IMG/VR virus record: IMGVR_UViG_3300044627_002903
Location: 1-36,648 of that record
Reading direction: 5' to 3' (one strand)
Origin: a virus
DNA length: 36,648 nt
The notes below the pieces were generated by a model. It ran no database searches. It had not been told where the DNA came from and saw only the letters and a list, made by a program, of their open reading frames with translations. How positions within the stretch are numbered: position 1 is the first letter of the stretch; each line of letters opens with the position of its first letter. A program made the position numbers and the translations under genes. Positions 8,795 to 16,167 of this stretch are shown one piece after another.

Positions 8795-10600
8795 ATGGAA
8801 GAGTTAATCGGGATACTACTATCAAAGTTGCTAGATCGGGAAATCCGGGAAGGCAGGCACGACTACATTGTGGAAGCTCGTGAGAAAGCCGAGGAATTGG
8901 AGTATCACTTTGAGAACGAGTATCCCGACAAACTCCTCCACACTCAACATCCTAGCGAAGAGCCTTGGATGAAGGAGTACAGGAGGCGGAGATGGCAAGC
9001 TCCAACAACAACTGCCACCGGGAGAGTGTTCACTTTCCTCCAGAAGATTCAGCAGGCTGATGACTTTAAAATCACATTTGAATCTGACTTTAAAAAGACA
9101 GGCATAGCTGAGCGCATAGGGCTAATGGATAACACCCTAAAGCACTATGTGGAATATGAGCTACCAAAGACAGGAAGCCTGGAGAAGTGGCTTTTCAATG
9201 TGTTTTTAAAGACTTACTTAATGGATTCCAATGCGGTGGTTATCACCATGCCTGATTATGATGACTTCATCGAGAACCCATCAGGCACAACTACACTAGA
9301 TTGGTCAAAGCCTTACCCACACATCATAGAGAGTGAATACCTAATCTGGGAAGGTGAGGATTATGTGATTACTAAGACTGAGGACTACAAGGACATGAAC
9401 CGCAAGAAGTGGGATCAGTTCTTGTGCTTTACGACAGAGGGGCTGATACTATTCAGGCAGGTCAATGAGTACACCTATGAGCAGCCTTTCCAGATATTTA
9501 TTCTGCCCTATCAATTTGGCTATCTGCCTGCCTGTAAAGTAGGCAATATAATTTACGAGGAAGAAGATGGTCAGTTAGTCTATGACTCAGTTCTAGCTCC
9601 ATGCCTACCAGCCTGGAATGAAGTGCTGTTCAGGACTGATGACCTTAATATACTTTGGGCAACACATGCCCTGCCCCAGAAGTGGGCATTGAAAATGTCA
9701 CCATGCAAGACCTGCAATGGTACTGGCATAAGGACTAATCGCAAAGAGGAAAAGATAGGTTGTAATGATTGCCAAGGCTCTGGCAGAGCATCCAGCTCAC
9801 CATTCGGCCTGATGGAGATTAACATTGATAGAGTAAGTGCTGTCAATCCAACTCCGCTTGTGCCTCCAGTGCCTCCGGCTGGTTACATCGAGAGGCCAAC
9901 AGAGACAGTTAAGCTATTCCAGGAGGACATACTTCAGAAAGAGTTTCAGGGATTCAAGGCCATTGGTCTGGAATTGCTTGGACAGATTCCAGCTGCTCAG
10001 TCAGGCATAGCCAAGGAGTATGACCGGAAGGAGCTTAATACCTTCTGCTTCTCAGTTACTGTGCATCTGGCTCAGGTTTATCGGAAGGTATGTTTCTACA
10101 TCATGCTCCAGAGGTATAATGCACTTTTTGCATCTTCCTTAATGGATAGTGATAAGATACAGGCTGCACTGCCTCAAATCACTGTGCCTACTGACTATGA
10201 TGTGATGACTGCCGATATGGTAGCAGAGCAACTAAAGAAGGCAGTGGATAGCAAGTTCAATCCACTTATTACCGCTGGAATTGAGATGGACTATGTTGAG
10301 AAACTGTATGGCGAGAACAGCATACAAAAGACATACTTAAAACTCCTGAGCAGTCTTGATCCATTGCCTTTCAAGAGTACAGATGAAAAGACAGTGCTAC
10401 TATCTAGCAATGGCTGCTCACAATTAGACTACATCCTGAGTGCTAACCTTGCTGCCTTTATCACTATAAAGGTTGAGGAGGATGCTACCTGGTATGATAA
10501 GCCATTCAATATGCAGAAAGCAGAAGTATATGCACTAGCAGCAGAGAAGCAGGCAGAGATCAGGGCAGGAGTAGTGCCAATAATGCCTGAAGGATTATGA
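8795..10600 (+). CDS. Portal protein with DnaJ-type zinc motif
   Basis: The product has 601 residues. Length, position directly before a Mu gpF-like minor head gene, and a long helical C-terminal region with polar linkers support a portal, the dodecameric ring that admits DNA and joins head to tail. At about residues 304-331 there is a CxxCxGxG ... CxxCxGxG pair (CKTCNGTG and CNDCQGSGR), as in DnaJ zinc-binding modules. A proline-rich segment (PTPLVPPVPPAGYIERP) follows. An N-terminal helical domain contains EEPWMKEYRRRRW. No Walker motif is present. The portal call is moderate because portals diverge widely; the zinc motif is directly visible. Downstream, 1 nt separates it from the gpF-like gene. 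Confidence 0.7.
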   Translation: MEELIGILLSKLLDREIREGRHDYIVEAREKAEELEYHFENEYPDKLLHTQHPSEEPWMKEYRRRRWQAPTTTATGRVFTFLQKIQQADDFKITFESDFKKTGIAERIGLMDNTLKHYVEYELPKTGSLEKWLFNVFLKTYLMDSNAVVITMPDYDDFIENPSGTTTLDWSKPYPHIIESEYLIWEGEDYVITKTEDYKDMNRKKWDQFLCFTTEGLILFRQVNEYTYEQPFQIFILPYQFGYLPACKVGNIIYEEEDGQLVYDSVLAPCLPAWNEVLFRTDDLNILWATHALPQKWALKMSPCKTCNGTGIRTNRKEEKIGCNDCQGSGRASSSPFGLMEINIDRVSAVNPTPLVPPVPPAGYIERPTETVKLFQEDILQKEFQGFKAIGLELLGQIPAAQSGIAKEYDRKELNTFCFSVTVHLAQVYRKVCFYIMLQRYNALFASSLMDSDKIQAALPQITVPTDYDVMTADMVAEQLKKAVDSKFNPLITAGIEMDYVEKLYGENSIQKTYLKLLSSLDPLPFKSTDEKTVLLSSNGCSQLDYILSANLAAFITIKVEEDATWYDKPFNMQKAEVYALAAEKQAEIRAGVVPIMPEGL

Positions 10601-10601
10601 T

Positions 10602-11468
10602 ATGGCGAAGACTCCTGAGCAGTTAATCAAGCAAATTCAGGAACTCCAGATGGCAATTGAAAGCCGGATGGATGATGCTCTGCCAAGAGTTTTCGCAAAA
10701 CTATCTGACCAAGTAATTGACCTTGCCTCTAATTTATCACTTGATCCTAAAGACAGGGCAAAGTCATTAAAGGAACTAATCAAACTAAAGAAGGACATTG
10801 CTGACACTATTATTACTAACGCTCCTTATCAACTTCAGGTGGCGGAGGTCATCAAAGGATTCGAACTCCTCTCAGAGTTAAGCAATGAATACATCACAAT
10901 TGCCATAGGTGATTTCAGCGAAAAGAAGGCACTCTATAAAGCTATACTGGAGACTAACATAGCTACCACTAAGGATGCTCTGCTAGGTGCTGGCATCAGG
11001 GAGAACTTCGGCACAGCCATTCAGGAAGTGCTAAAGGACAACATTGCTGGCATAGGCTCACGGTCTCAGCTTAATAAGACACTAAGAAAGTTTATTGAAG
11101 GAACAGAGCAAGAAGCACCATTCTTGAACCGCTACATTAAGCAGACTACCAATGATGCTGTAATGACCTTCAATGCTGAATACATCCAGACCATTGCTGA
11201 TGACTTAGATGTGGAATACTACCTCTATGCAGGCACACTTATAGCTGACTCCAGACCATTCTGCCAGGCAAGAGCAGGCAGATACTTCACTACCGATCAA
11301 GTCAAGGCATGGCCTAATCTCAAGGGATGGAATGGGCGCATGGCTGGCACTAACAGCAGCACTATATTCATTTACCGAGGAGGCTATAATTGCCGACATC
11401 AGCTCTGGCCAGTTGCCAAGGAGCAGTATGAGGCTGCTCAGGAGAAAGGAAGAGCAGGCCTAAAATAA
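10602..11468 (+). CDS. Mu gpF / SPP1 gp7-like minor head protein
   Basis: The product has 288 residues. The N-terminal two thirds are helical. The C-terminal part carries the signature of the phage head morphogenesis (Mu F-like) domain: DSRPFCQARAG at about 216-226 and RGGYNCRH at about 259-266, with the expected Cys and His. Members of this family are minor capsid or ejected proteins encoded next to the portal, exactly as here. It ends the rightward head-tail operon and converges on a leftward gene 15 nt away. No clear hairpin terminator is visible in that gap. Confidence 0.85.
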   Translation: MAKTPEQLIKQIQELQMAIESRMDDALPRVFAKLSDQVIDLASNLSLDPKDRAKSLKELIKLKKDIADTIITNAPYQLQVAEVIKGFELLSELSNEYITIAIGDFSEKKALYKAILETNIATTKDALLGAGIRENFGTAIQEVLKDNIAGIGSRSQLNKTLRKFIEGTEQEAPFLNRYIKQTTNDAVMTFNAEYIQTIADDLDVEYYLYAGTLIADSRPFCQARAGRYFTTDQVKAWPNLKGWNGRMAGTNSSTIFIYRGGYNCRHQLWPVAKEQYEAAQEKGRAGLK

Positions 11469-11483
11469 CTGCAAAACAATTAT

Positions 11484-11990
11484 TCAATTATTTTCCCGGT
11501 AGGCAATCAGCATTGAGATAGGCTTTAGGTGCTTCTGCTCCACCACAAGTCTCTTGCCATGCCCTAAATCCATCTCTACCAGGCATTGCTCAATTGACTG
11601 CTTCCTTATGTATCCTAAGATGGAAACTTCCAATGCCTCCTCATTCACATAGCATAATATAAATACATCAGCTCCTATCTCCTTTCGATTGTTAAAGACT
11701 AGCCTGCCTGTCTTATACTTGGTTGATTTGACTTGAATGTCATAATCATCCAGCATCAAGTCAGTGCTGCCTCCATCTCCTTCCAGGTTAATTGTAGTGT
11801 CAAAGGGCAGCTTTAAAGCCTTGGCTACAGCATATTCACCTAGTACACCTAATAAGTCAGCCTGTGATTGTGTATTGCCCCAGCGAGCTACTGAGGGGCG
11901 GTTAGGACTAACCTGATCCTTGAGAAAGTGTCTGCCTGTTGCCAGCACTTTGAGAAACTTGAGTTCTCGCTCTGAAATCGTTATCTTCAA
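11484..11990 (-). CDS. PD-(D/E)XK-like nuclease
   Basis: The product has 168 residues. The core resembles a restriction-endonuclease fold: an N-terminal helix with GVLGEYAVAKAL (Glu), then TDLML and, 6 residues later, DIQVKS, matching the acid-(n)-(E/Q)xK active-site pattern. Such proteins act on DNA, for example as resolvases, host-DNA nucleases or packaging-linked nucleases. The only in-frame start is TTG at 11990, because an in-frame TGA lies just upstream. A nearby ATG at 11997 is in another frame. It is a single gene transcribed against its neighbours. Substrate is unknown. Confidence 0.65.
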   Translation of the reverse strand: MKITISERELKFLKVLATGRHFLKDQVSPNRPSVARWGNTQSQADLLGVLGEYAVAKALKLPFDTTINLEGDGGSTDLMLDDYDIQVKSTKYKTGRLVFNNRKEIGADVFILCYVNEEALEVSILGYIRKQSIEQCLVEMDLGHGKRLVVEQKHLKPISMLIAYRENN

Positions 11991-12038
11991 GACTCATAAG
12001 GGGTTACAATAATAGCACATAATTATTGATATTTGAGC

Positions 12039-12170
12039 ATGAAAAAGGCAAAAACAGGCAGCACTCCAGTTGCTAAAATTAGCTTCGGGAAGAGAAGAGA
12101 GGGCAAGCACCGGAAGGCTAGAAGGCCAAAGGATGGCAATGTAAAGAAGTATAAAGGACAAGGAAGATAA
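12039..12170 (+). CDS. Small highly basic protein
   Basis: This is a 43-codon gene with a product rich in Lys, Arg and Gly (KRREGKHRKARRPKDG). The stop overlaps the next start (TAATG), which supports translation as part of the lysis-side operon. The composition suggests nucleic-acid binding or a small virion-associated protein. No homology can be claimed. A near-consensus -7 box (GATATTTG, 12029..12036) lies only 2 nt before the ATG. Confidence 0.6.
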   Translation: MKKAKTGSTPVAKISFGKRREGKHRKARRPKDGNVKKYKGQGR

Positions 12171-12403
12171 TGGCAGAGAAGAAGTATAAGACCAAGGTCA
12201 ATGGCAAGACTGTCAAGTTCGGGGCTAAAGGCTACTCCATTGCACCTGGTACTGCCAAGGGAGATAACTACTGCGCTCGTTCTTCTGGGATCAAGAAGTG
12301 TAAGAACCCACCATGTGCCAATGACTTGAGCAGAAAGGCATGGGGATGTGTTGGCAAAAAGTCTGTAAAAAGTGCAGCAAAAAAATTCACTCGCATCAAG
12401 TAA
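12170..12403 (+). CDS. Small basic four-cysteine protein
   Basis: The product has 77 residues, with cysteines at 35, 44, 49 and 60 in the block GDNYCARSSGIKKCKNPPC ... RKAWGC, and a Lys-rich tail. Small proteins with a GD-YCARS-GI and LSRK-W-C pattern are common in tailed phages of Bacteroidota and beyond, but have no function known to me. The cysteines could bind one zinc ion. It is translationally linked to the 43-residue gene before it (shared A of TAATG) and lies 9 nt before the endolysin gene. Confidence 0.75.
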   Translation: MAEKKYKTKVNGKTVKFGAKGYSIAPGTAKGDNYCARSSGIKKCKNPPCANDLSRKAWGCVGKKSVKSAAKKFTRIK

Positions 12404-12412
12404 CTTTACAGA

Positions 12413-12772
12413 ATGCAACTAAAGCATTTTACACTTTCGGAGTTTGACTCTCCAGATGCTCCAGGATCAGGTAGCAACATGAAGCCTGCATTCATGCAGA
12501 GACTTGACAATGCCAGATCATTAGCAGGAGTTCCATTTAAAATCAACTCAGGCTTTAGAACCACTGTTCATAATGCCAAGGTTGGAGGAGTTGCTGATAG
12601 TTCACACACTCAGGGATGGGCAGCAGACATAGCAGCTACATCCGGCACATCTAAGTTTCAAATTGTGAATGCTTTGCTGAAAGCTGGATTCACTCGAATT
12701 GGGATTGCAAGTTCATTTGTGCATGTAGATTGTGACCCTGCAAAGCCTGCCCAGGTCATCTGGACATACTAA
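12413..12772 (+). CDS. Peptidase M15 endolysin (L,D- or D,D-carboxypeptidase type)
   Basis: The product has 119 residues, the length of a single Peptidase_M15_3 (VanY/hedgehog-type) domain. Zinc ligands are visible as H65 and D72 in SHTQGWAADIA and H104 in FVHVDCD, with the upstream NSGFRT typical of the family. It would cut peptide cross-links of peptidoglycan at lysis. No signal peptide is present, so release should depend on a holin, and a holin-like gene follows at 13381. The start is the first ATG after the preceding stop. Confidence 0.88.
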   Translation: MQLKHFTLSEFDSPDAPGSGSNMKPAFMQRLDNARSLAGVPFKINSGFRTTVHNAKVGGVADSSHTQGWAADIAATSGTSKFQIVNALLKAGFTRIGIASSFVHVDCDPAKPAQVIWTY

Positions 12773-12773
12773 T

Positions 12774-13067
12774 ATGACACACGAATTTAGGGAGGAGCTG
12801 GTTAAATTCATACATGATACTCCTGCCTATGGAGCTATCATAATTACTAAGTTGTCAAATCCAGAGCCTCATTTTTACAATCCGGTTGAGGAGTGGCTGT
12901 ACCATCACGGTTGGTCAATTATTCTATTATACAGACTCTACCGGATGGTTCTTGACATCCATAAGGAAAACATGCAACAAGTGATGTTTTATAATGATAA
13001 TGGTGATCTTGTCTCTATGACTCTTTATGCCAAAAAAATTCAGCAAATCAAATCCATATTTAAATGA
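12774..13067 (+). CDS. Unknown 97-residue protein in lysis cluster
   Basis: The ATG at 12774 follows the endolysin stop by 1 nt and is preferred to the upstream in-frame ATG at 12732, which would lie inside the endolysin gene. The product is rich in Tyr, His and Ile. It has one moderately hydrophobic stretch (HGWSIILLYRLYRMVLDI) but no certain membrane helix. Its end overlaps the next gene by ATGA. It sits among lysis genes, and a membrane-associated accessory role is only a guess. Confidence 0.6.
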   Translation: MTHEFREELVKFIHDTPAYGAIIITKLSNPEPHFYNPVEEWLYHHGWSIILLYRLYRMVLDIHKENMQQVMFYNDNGDLVSMTLYAKKIQQIKSIFK

Positions 13068-13384
13068 AAATCTCAAGAGACACATTTGTGACACTGCTGG
13101 CATTTCTATTATACATAGCAGGAGACATCTATATTGCTCGCAATGCTCACCAGAAGCTGGACAAGCTCATTAAAGACAATGAGGAATGGACGGCAGCAGC
13201 ATATTGGAAGAGTGCCAGAACAGAGGGCAGAATTGATAGTCTTAAAGTTGAGACAGAGGCACTGGCTAAGACAGTTATCTACCTTGACTCATGCCAGAAC
13301 AACAAGACACAGAAGCAGGACAGAGCAGAGAGGAGGGGCAAGTTCGTGGGAGGACTGCTGAAAGGACTGTTTCCAGGGCTGTGA
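13064..13384 (+). CDS. Spanin-like membrane-anchored protein
   Basis: The product has 106 residues. Residues 8-24 form one N-terminal membrane helix (FVTLLAFLLYIAGDIYI), followed by a charged helical, probably coiled-coil region and a final GKFVGGLLKGLFPGL amphipathic tail. This plan matches inner-membrane spanin subunits (Rz type) that link inner and outer membranes at lysis. It starts in ATGA overlap with the preceding gene and ends in GTGA overlap with the holin-like gene. No separate lipoprotein (Rz1-like) gene with a lipobox was found. Confidence 0.5.
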   Translation: MKISRDTFVTLLAFLLYIAGDIYIARNAHQKLDKLIKDNEEWTAAAYWKSARTEGRIDSLKVETEALAKTVIYLDSCQNNKTQKQDRAERRGKFVGGLLKGLFPGL

Positions 13385-13614
13385 GCCATCATGCCCTATT
13401 CAGCAAGCGCATGCAAGTCTATGCCTACACTTGCACATCTGTGGTGATGGTAGGCTTGCTACTAGGTGTAGGTTGGCTGTATAAGATTGAGAAAGTAAAT
13501 CCATCAGATTCCGTGCTGATGTTTATTTTAGGGCAGGTATTGAGTGCCTGGGTAGCCTTGACAAATAAGATATTTCGCATCACTGCACCCAATATCGGCA
13601 GTGCTGATAATTAG
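13381..13614 (+). CDS. Holin-like two-helix membrane protein
   Basis: With the GTG start at 13381, which overlaps the preceding TGA as GTGA, the product has 77 residues. It has two membrane helices at about 14-33 (YAYTCTSVVMVGLLLGVGWL) and 45-62, joined by a short polar turn. Small size, two helices and linkage to an endolysin without signal peptide fit a holin. The frame is open further upstream to an ATG at 13291 (107 residues) lying inside the spanin-like gene. That longer form has an unlikely Gln/Glu/Arg-rich head, so the short form is preferred. Confidence 0.6.
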   Translation: MSHHALFSKRMQVYAYTCTSVVMVGLLLGVGWLYKIEKVNPSDSVLMFILGQVLSAWVALTNKIFRITAPNIGSADN

Positions 13615-13615
13615 T

Positions 13616-13623
13616 TACTTTTG
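13616..13623 (+). promoter_or_regulatory. Candidate -7 box (TACTTTTG)
   Basis: TACTTTTG matches the Bacteroidota -7 consensus TAnnTTTG. It ends 5 nt before the ATG at 13629, so transcription would begin at or very near the start codon (leaderless mRNA). No TTG is seen at the expected -33 spacing, so confidence is low. Confidence 0.3.
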
Positions 13624-13628
13624 TGATT

Positions 13629-14663
13629 ATGAATTGCCTCCAGAACTACATCGGACTTAAAGGCTGCACTGCTGGTGAGCCATTGTCTGGCATATACATC
13701 AATGATTATCCGGGCATGAGTTCGGAACTGCTCGATAAGATTGCCACACCAGAGCAGGCTAGTTATGTGGGCATGTGGAACTCTGCTCAGTCTGTGAGCT
13801 ACATCAGGATCAAGAGAGACATTCAGGCTGCCTTATTCACATCAGCAGAGGCTCAGCTGGATCAGGTGCTATTCCAGTCTAACAAGCAGTTTGTCCAGCA
13901 GTGGCAACAGATTACAACTGTGCCAGCAGAGGCAATCCTAAAGGGTGCATTTGTAAGTGTTCAGGGGAGTAAGTATCTGGCCTTGAGAGTTAAGCAGATA
14001 TATGTTTACAATGCCGGTGCGCCTGTTGCCGGAGTGCCTTGGTATATTTATCAGACTCAGGATGGTAAGTTGCTGGATAGTGGCACTGCCGACTTGATTT
14101 CCGGCATGAATTACATTCCGGTAAATAATGAGTTCTACTCTGACTTTGACAAAATCAATATGATGGTGGCAATTGATTGCACCAATGTACCTACTACTTC
14201 GGGCTTCTTTATTGATTGGGGATGGAATCAGATGGACTTGGAATGTGCTACCAGATTCACTTATCTCTGGCGGAATGGCTGGAGCATCTTCCCAGTTACT
14301 GCTCCGCTAGGTTATGGCTTTGGGGATAGCTGGACTCAAGACAATAGCCAATCAGGAGTTTACATAGATGCTCAGTTGCTATGCTCACTTGATAGCTTCA
14401 TCTGCCAACAGCAGGAGTTTCTGATTGATGCCTGGGCAAACCTGCTCTGCTATCAAATCCTTTGGCAGAAGGTAGCATCACCGAGGGCTAACTACTTCGC
14501 TCAGGGCAATCGTGAGTTCACCGAAAGGGCAATGGCTACCTTCTTAGATGGCTATCAGCAGTCGCTGGCTATCTGGGCTAGGCAGCTAAACCTCAGAGGT
14601 GAAGGCCTTTGCTTCAATTGCGATAATGCAGGACTAATCCAGCAGGGGTTTGTAAGGCCTTAA
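13629..14663 (+). CDS. Virion-type protein of unknown function
   Basis: The product has 344 residues. It starts MNCLQNYIGLKGCTAGEPLSG and continues with IYINDYPGMSSELLDKIA, a beginning I associate with conserved structural proteins of Bacteroidota phages. The remainder is rich in Trp, Tyr and Gln and ends with a CFNCDNAG motif. No membrane segment or enzyme motif is seen. ATG 13629 is preferred to GTG 13623, which lies inside the candidate promoter box. It is the last rightward gene before a leftward block, with a hairpin pair overlapping its stop. Confidence 0.6.
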   Translation: MNCLQNYIGLKGCTAGEPLSGIYINDYPGMSSELLDKIATPEQASYVGMWNSAQSVSYIRIKRDIQAALFTSAEAQLDQVLFQSNKQFVQQWQQITTVPAEAILKGAFVSVQGSKYLALRVKQIYVYNAGAPVAGVPWYIYQTQDGKLLDSGTADLISGMNYIPVNNEFYSDFDKINMMVAIDCTNVPTTSGFFIDWGWNQMDLECATRFTYLWRNGWSIFPVTAPLGYGFGDSWTQDNSQSGVYIDAQLLCSLDSFICQQQEFLIDAWANLLCYQILWQKVASPRANYFAQGNREFTERAMATFLDGYQQSLAIWARQLNLRGEGLCFNCDNAGLIQQGFVRP

Positions 14664-14693
14664 TACCTTTTGGTATTATACCAATTGGTATAA
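14662..14693. repeat. Tandem palindrome element, copy 1 (likely bidirectional terminator)
   Basis: Two inverted repeats lie side by side: AATACC-TTTT-GGTATT (14662..14677) and TTATACCAATTGGTATAA (14676..14693, a perfect 18-bp palindrome). Their centres are 15 bp apart. It occupies the 34-base gap between convergent stop codons at 14663 and 14698. A near copy lies at 16168..16198. Position suggests transcription termination or mRNA end protection, although the stems are AT-rich and there is no long T run. A repressor operator is an alternative. Confidence 0.6.
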
Positions 14694-14697
14694 TGGT

Positions 14698-14982
14698 TTA
14701 GGATAATTTCTCAATCTCCCGATTAAGATACCACTGGGCTTTCTTCAAGTCCTCCAGCTTGCTGCCTTTCTTGCCTGCCCTGCTAATGTACTTTACTACA
14801 TTGCCAAGGCAGAAGCCTAGCTCCCAAGCATCAATAACCTTGATAGCCTCATAGGTGCTTTCTGAGCCACCGTAATGCTCTGGATGATTGACAGCTTCAG
14901 CTTTATTAATCATGTCCTCACGGTGCTTCTGGAGTGTCTGCTGATAGTGTGGTTCTGAGAAGTAATCAATGATGTTGCTCAT
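14698..14982 (-). CDS. DUF3310 family protein
   Basis: The product has 94 residues. The DUF3310 signature is clear: VNHPEHYGG at 31-39, then EAIKVIDAWELGFCLGNVVK and YISRAGKKG, ending with LKKAQWYLNREIE. DUF3310 proteins are small and common in phages, often fused to or beside nucleotide-metabolism enzymes. Their biochemical role is not settled. The start overlaps the stop of the upstream small gene (ATGA). Confidence 0.85.
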   Translation of the reverse strand: MSNIIDYFSEPHYQQTLQKHREDMINKAEAVNHPEHYGGSESTYEAIKVIDAWELGFCLGNVVKYISRAGKKGSKLEDLKKAQWYLNREIEKLS

Positions 14983-15197
14983 GGATAGTAGAACAGTTGC
15001 TTTGGTTTGTTGCTCATTGATATTGAATTGCCTTTGAGCTGATCAAGTGACTGAACCATCTGCCCGTTAAAGTACCAGCCAGCATGCCTAGGCTTTGAGC
15101 GCATATTGATTAGCTCAGCCTTAATCAGCACATCATTCAGGTCAATCTTGCCTTCATTGACAATCATGAAGTCAATTAATTCTTCTATTGGATTCAT
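14979..15197 (-). CDS. Small unknown protein upstream of DUF3310
   Basis: With ATG at 15197 the product is 72 residues (MNPIEELIDFMIVNEGKIDL...). A TTG 21 nt upstream is in frame but weaker. The N-terminal helix is acidic and hydrophobic, and the C-terminal half contains GWYFNGQMVQSLDQLKG. It overlaps the DUF3310 start by 4 bases, so the two are probably co-translated. No function recognised. Confidence 0.6.
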   Translation of the reverse strand: MNPIEELIDFMIVNEGKIDLNDVLIKAELINMRSKPRHAGWYFNGQMVQSLDQLKGNSISMSNKPKQLFYYP

Positions 15198-15283
15198 CAG
15201 CGTATCAAATTGAATCAAATCGTATCAGTCGCAATTATAGCCAACTTTTGCGACACATCGTTAATGGCAACGAGGTGTTTTAG

Positions 15284-15371
15284 TAGTCAGGACAGGAATC
15301 GAACCTGTATTCAGGGACTTGGAGTAAATTCCCCCTCCGAGTTTGTATGGTAACCAATATACCACCTGACT
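15284..15371 (-). tRNA. tRNA-like gene with non-canonical anticodon arm
   Basis: On the minus strand the tRNA frame is excellent. A 7-bp acceptor stem AGTCAGG/CCTGACT has a discriminator A. TG follows at positions 8-9. The D arm is GTAT/ATAC with GG in its loop. The T arm is ACAGG-TTCGATT-CCTGT. The middle is abnormal: instead of 5 bp plus a 7-base loop there is an 8-bp stem ACTCGGAG/CTCCAAGT (one G-U) with a 10-base loop GGGGAATTTA and an 8-base variable region. No loop register gives U33 and a clear anticodon, so the amino acid is undetermined. No CCA is encoded. It may be a decayed tRNA, a tRNA-like regulator or an unusual functional tRNA. Confidence 0.7.
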
Positions 15372-15373
15372 AT

Positions 15374-16124
15374 ATTAATTCTACGGCAATTGTTCTGGTT
15401 TGCCGTTGTGTTGTGCGCCATATATCACGCAATATTGCGGCAATAGGATAGTTATGCAAAATTTACAGAAGCAAGTCTATTTCCTTTTCAATTAATTTAT
15501 TATTTAGTCTTGAATTTGATAATATCCCTGACTTCAATTTATCATATTCATCAATCATTGCTTTTGCGAGTTGATAAATTTTGTGACATTCTTCTTTTAT
15601 TGTTGATGTGTGCAAACTAAGGCGTTTGCCCTCAAAACATATTGATGCTGTATAATATTCTTTATGTTTGGTAACACCAACCGCACCAGTTTTATTCGCT
15701 TTAATCTGCTTTATTGTTCGTCTTGTTATTATTTTTATATTTTCAAGTTTGTTGTTTAATCTATTTCCATCTTTATGAACAACTACTTTTTTATTATCTA
15801 AATCAATATTGTTAAATGTTTCATAAACAGCTCGTGCAATCATTATGTGGTGGTGTTTATTTTCGATTTTAAATTGTATAATAGCATATTTATATTTATC
15901 ATTAGAAACTCTTGGCGGTATTATTCTTTCAGGAATAATTCTTTCTCCTTTCCCGTTGGATACATATCTACTAAGCGACTTAACATTACCTAAATTGCTA
16001 ATAAATAAATACTCTTCAAATTTTCTCAAAGGCTTCCAAATCTCTTTCATAATTTAAAAAACTTCGCACAACATCGGTTTAGCGCAATGCCGATATGAGT
16101 GCAGTGATTAAACATTAATTCTAC
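15374..16124. mobile_element. Putative homing endonuclease cassette with flanking repeats
   Basis: The AT-rich endonuclease gene at 15463..16050 is bracketed by an 11-bp direct repeat, ATTAATTCTAC, at 15374..15384 and 16114..16124. Inside these lies an 8-bp inverted pair, GTTGTGCG (15410..15417) and CGCACAAC (16065..16072). The flanks 15385..15462 and 16051..16113 hold no gene. Just outside, GCGGC...GCCGC at 16130..16149 can form a hairpin. The repeats suggest insertion of a cassette between the tRNA-like gene and the next leftward operon. The boundaries are inferred, and the repeats are short enough for coincidence. Confidence 0.4.
15463..16050 (-). CDS. HNH homing endonuclease (NUMOD4-HNH-AP2-like)
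   Basis: The product has 195 residues in three parts. Residues 1-30 match the NUMOD4 DNA-binding motif (EIWKPLRKFEEYLFISNLGN). Residues 66-105 form an HNH nuclease with HHHIMIARAVYETF, VVVHKDGNRLNN and the expected His/Asn positions. Residues 121-165 resemble an AP2-like DNA-binding domain (TGAVGVTKHKEYYTASICFE). Such free-standing enzymes cut at a specific site and spread their own gene. The gene is much more AT-rich and Lys/Ile/Asn-rich than its neighbours, consistent with recent transfer. It is not inside a recognisable intron. Confidence 0.88.
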   Translation of the reverse strand: MKEIWKPLRKFEEYLFISNLGNVKSLSRYVSNGKGERIIPERIIPPRVSNDKYKYAIIQFKIENKHHHIMIARAVYETFNNIDLDNKKVVVHKDGNRLNNKLENIKIITRRTIKQIKANKTGAVGVTKHKEYYTASICFEGKRLSLHTSTIKEECHKIYQLAKAMIDEYDKLKSGILSNSRLNNKLIEKEIDLLL

Positions 16125-16167
16125 TTTATGCGGCACTTCGCAAAGCCGCCAAATGTTATCAGCAATT

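Noticed and set aside
11464-11483. AAAATAACTGCAAAA, similar to sequences at 18231 and 25100, as a shared regulatory site
   Set aside because: The copies at 18242 and 25096 coincide with minus strand -7 boxes (TAATTTTG). The copy at 11464 lies between convergent genes and lacks the box, so it is probably coincidental.
12023-12418. 131-codon leftward frame
   Set aside because: It is antisense to two coupled rightward genes with better composition. Its Leu/Cys/Phe-rich product is typical of a shadow frame.
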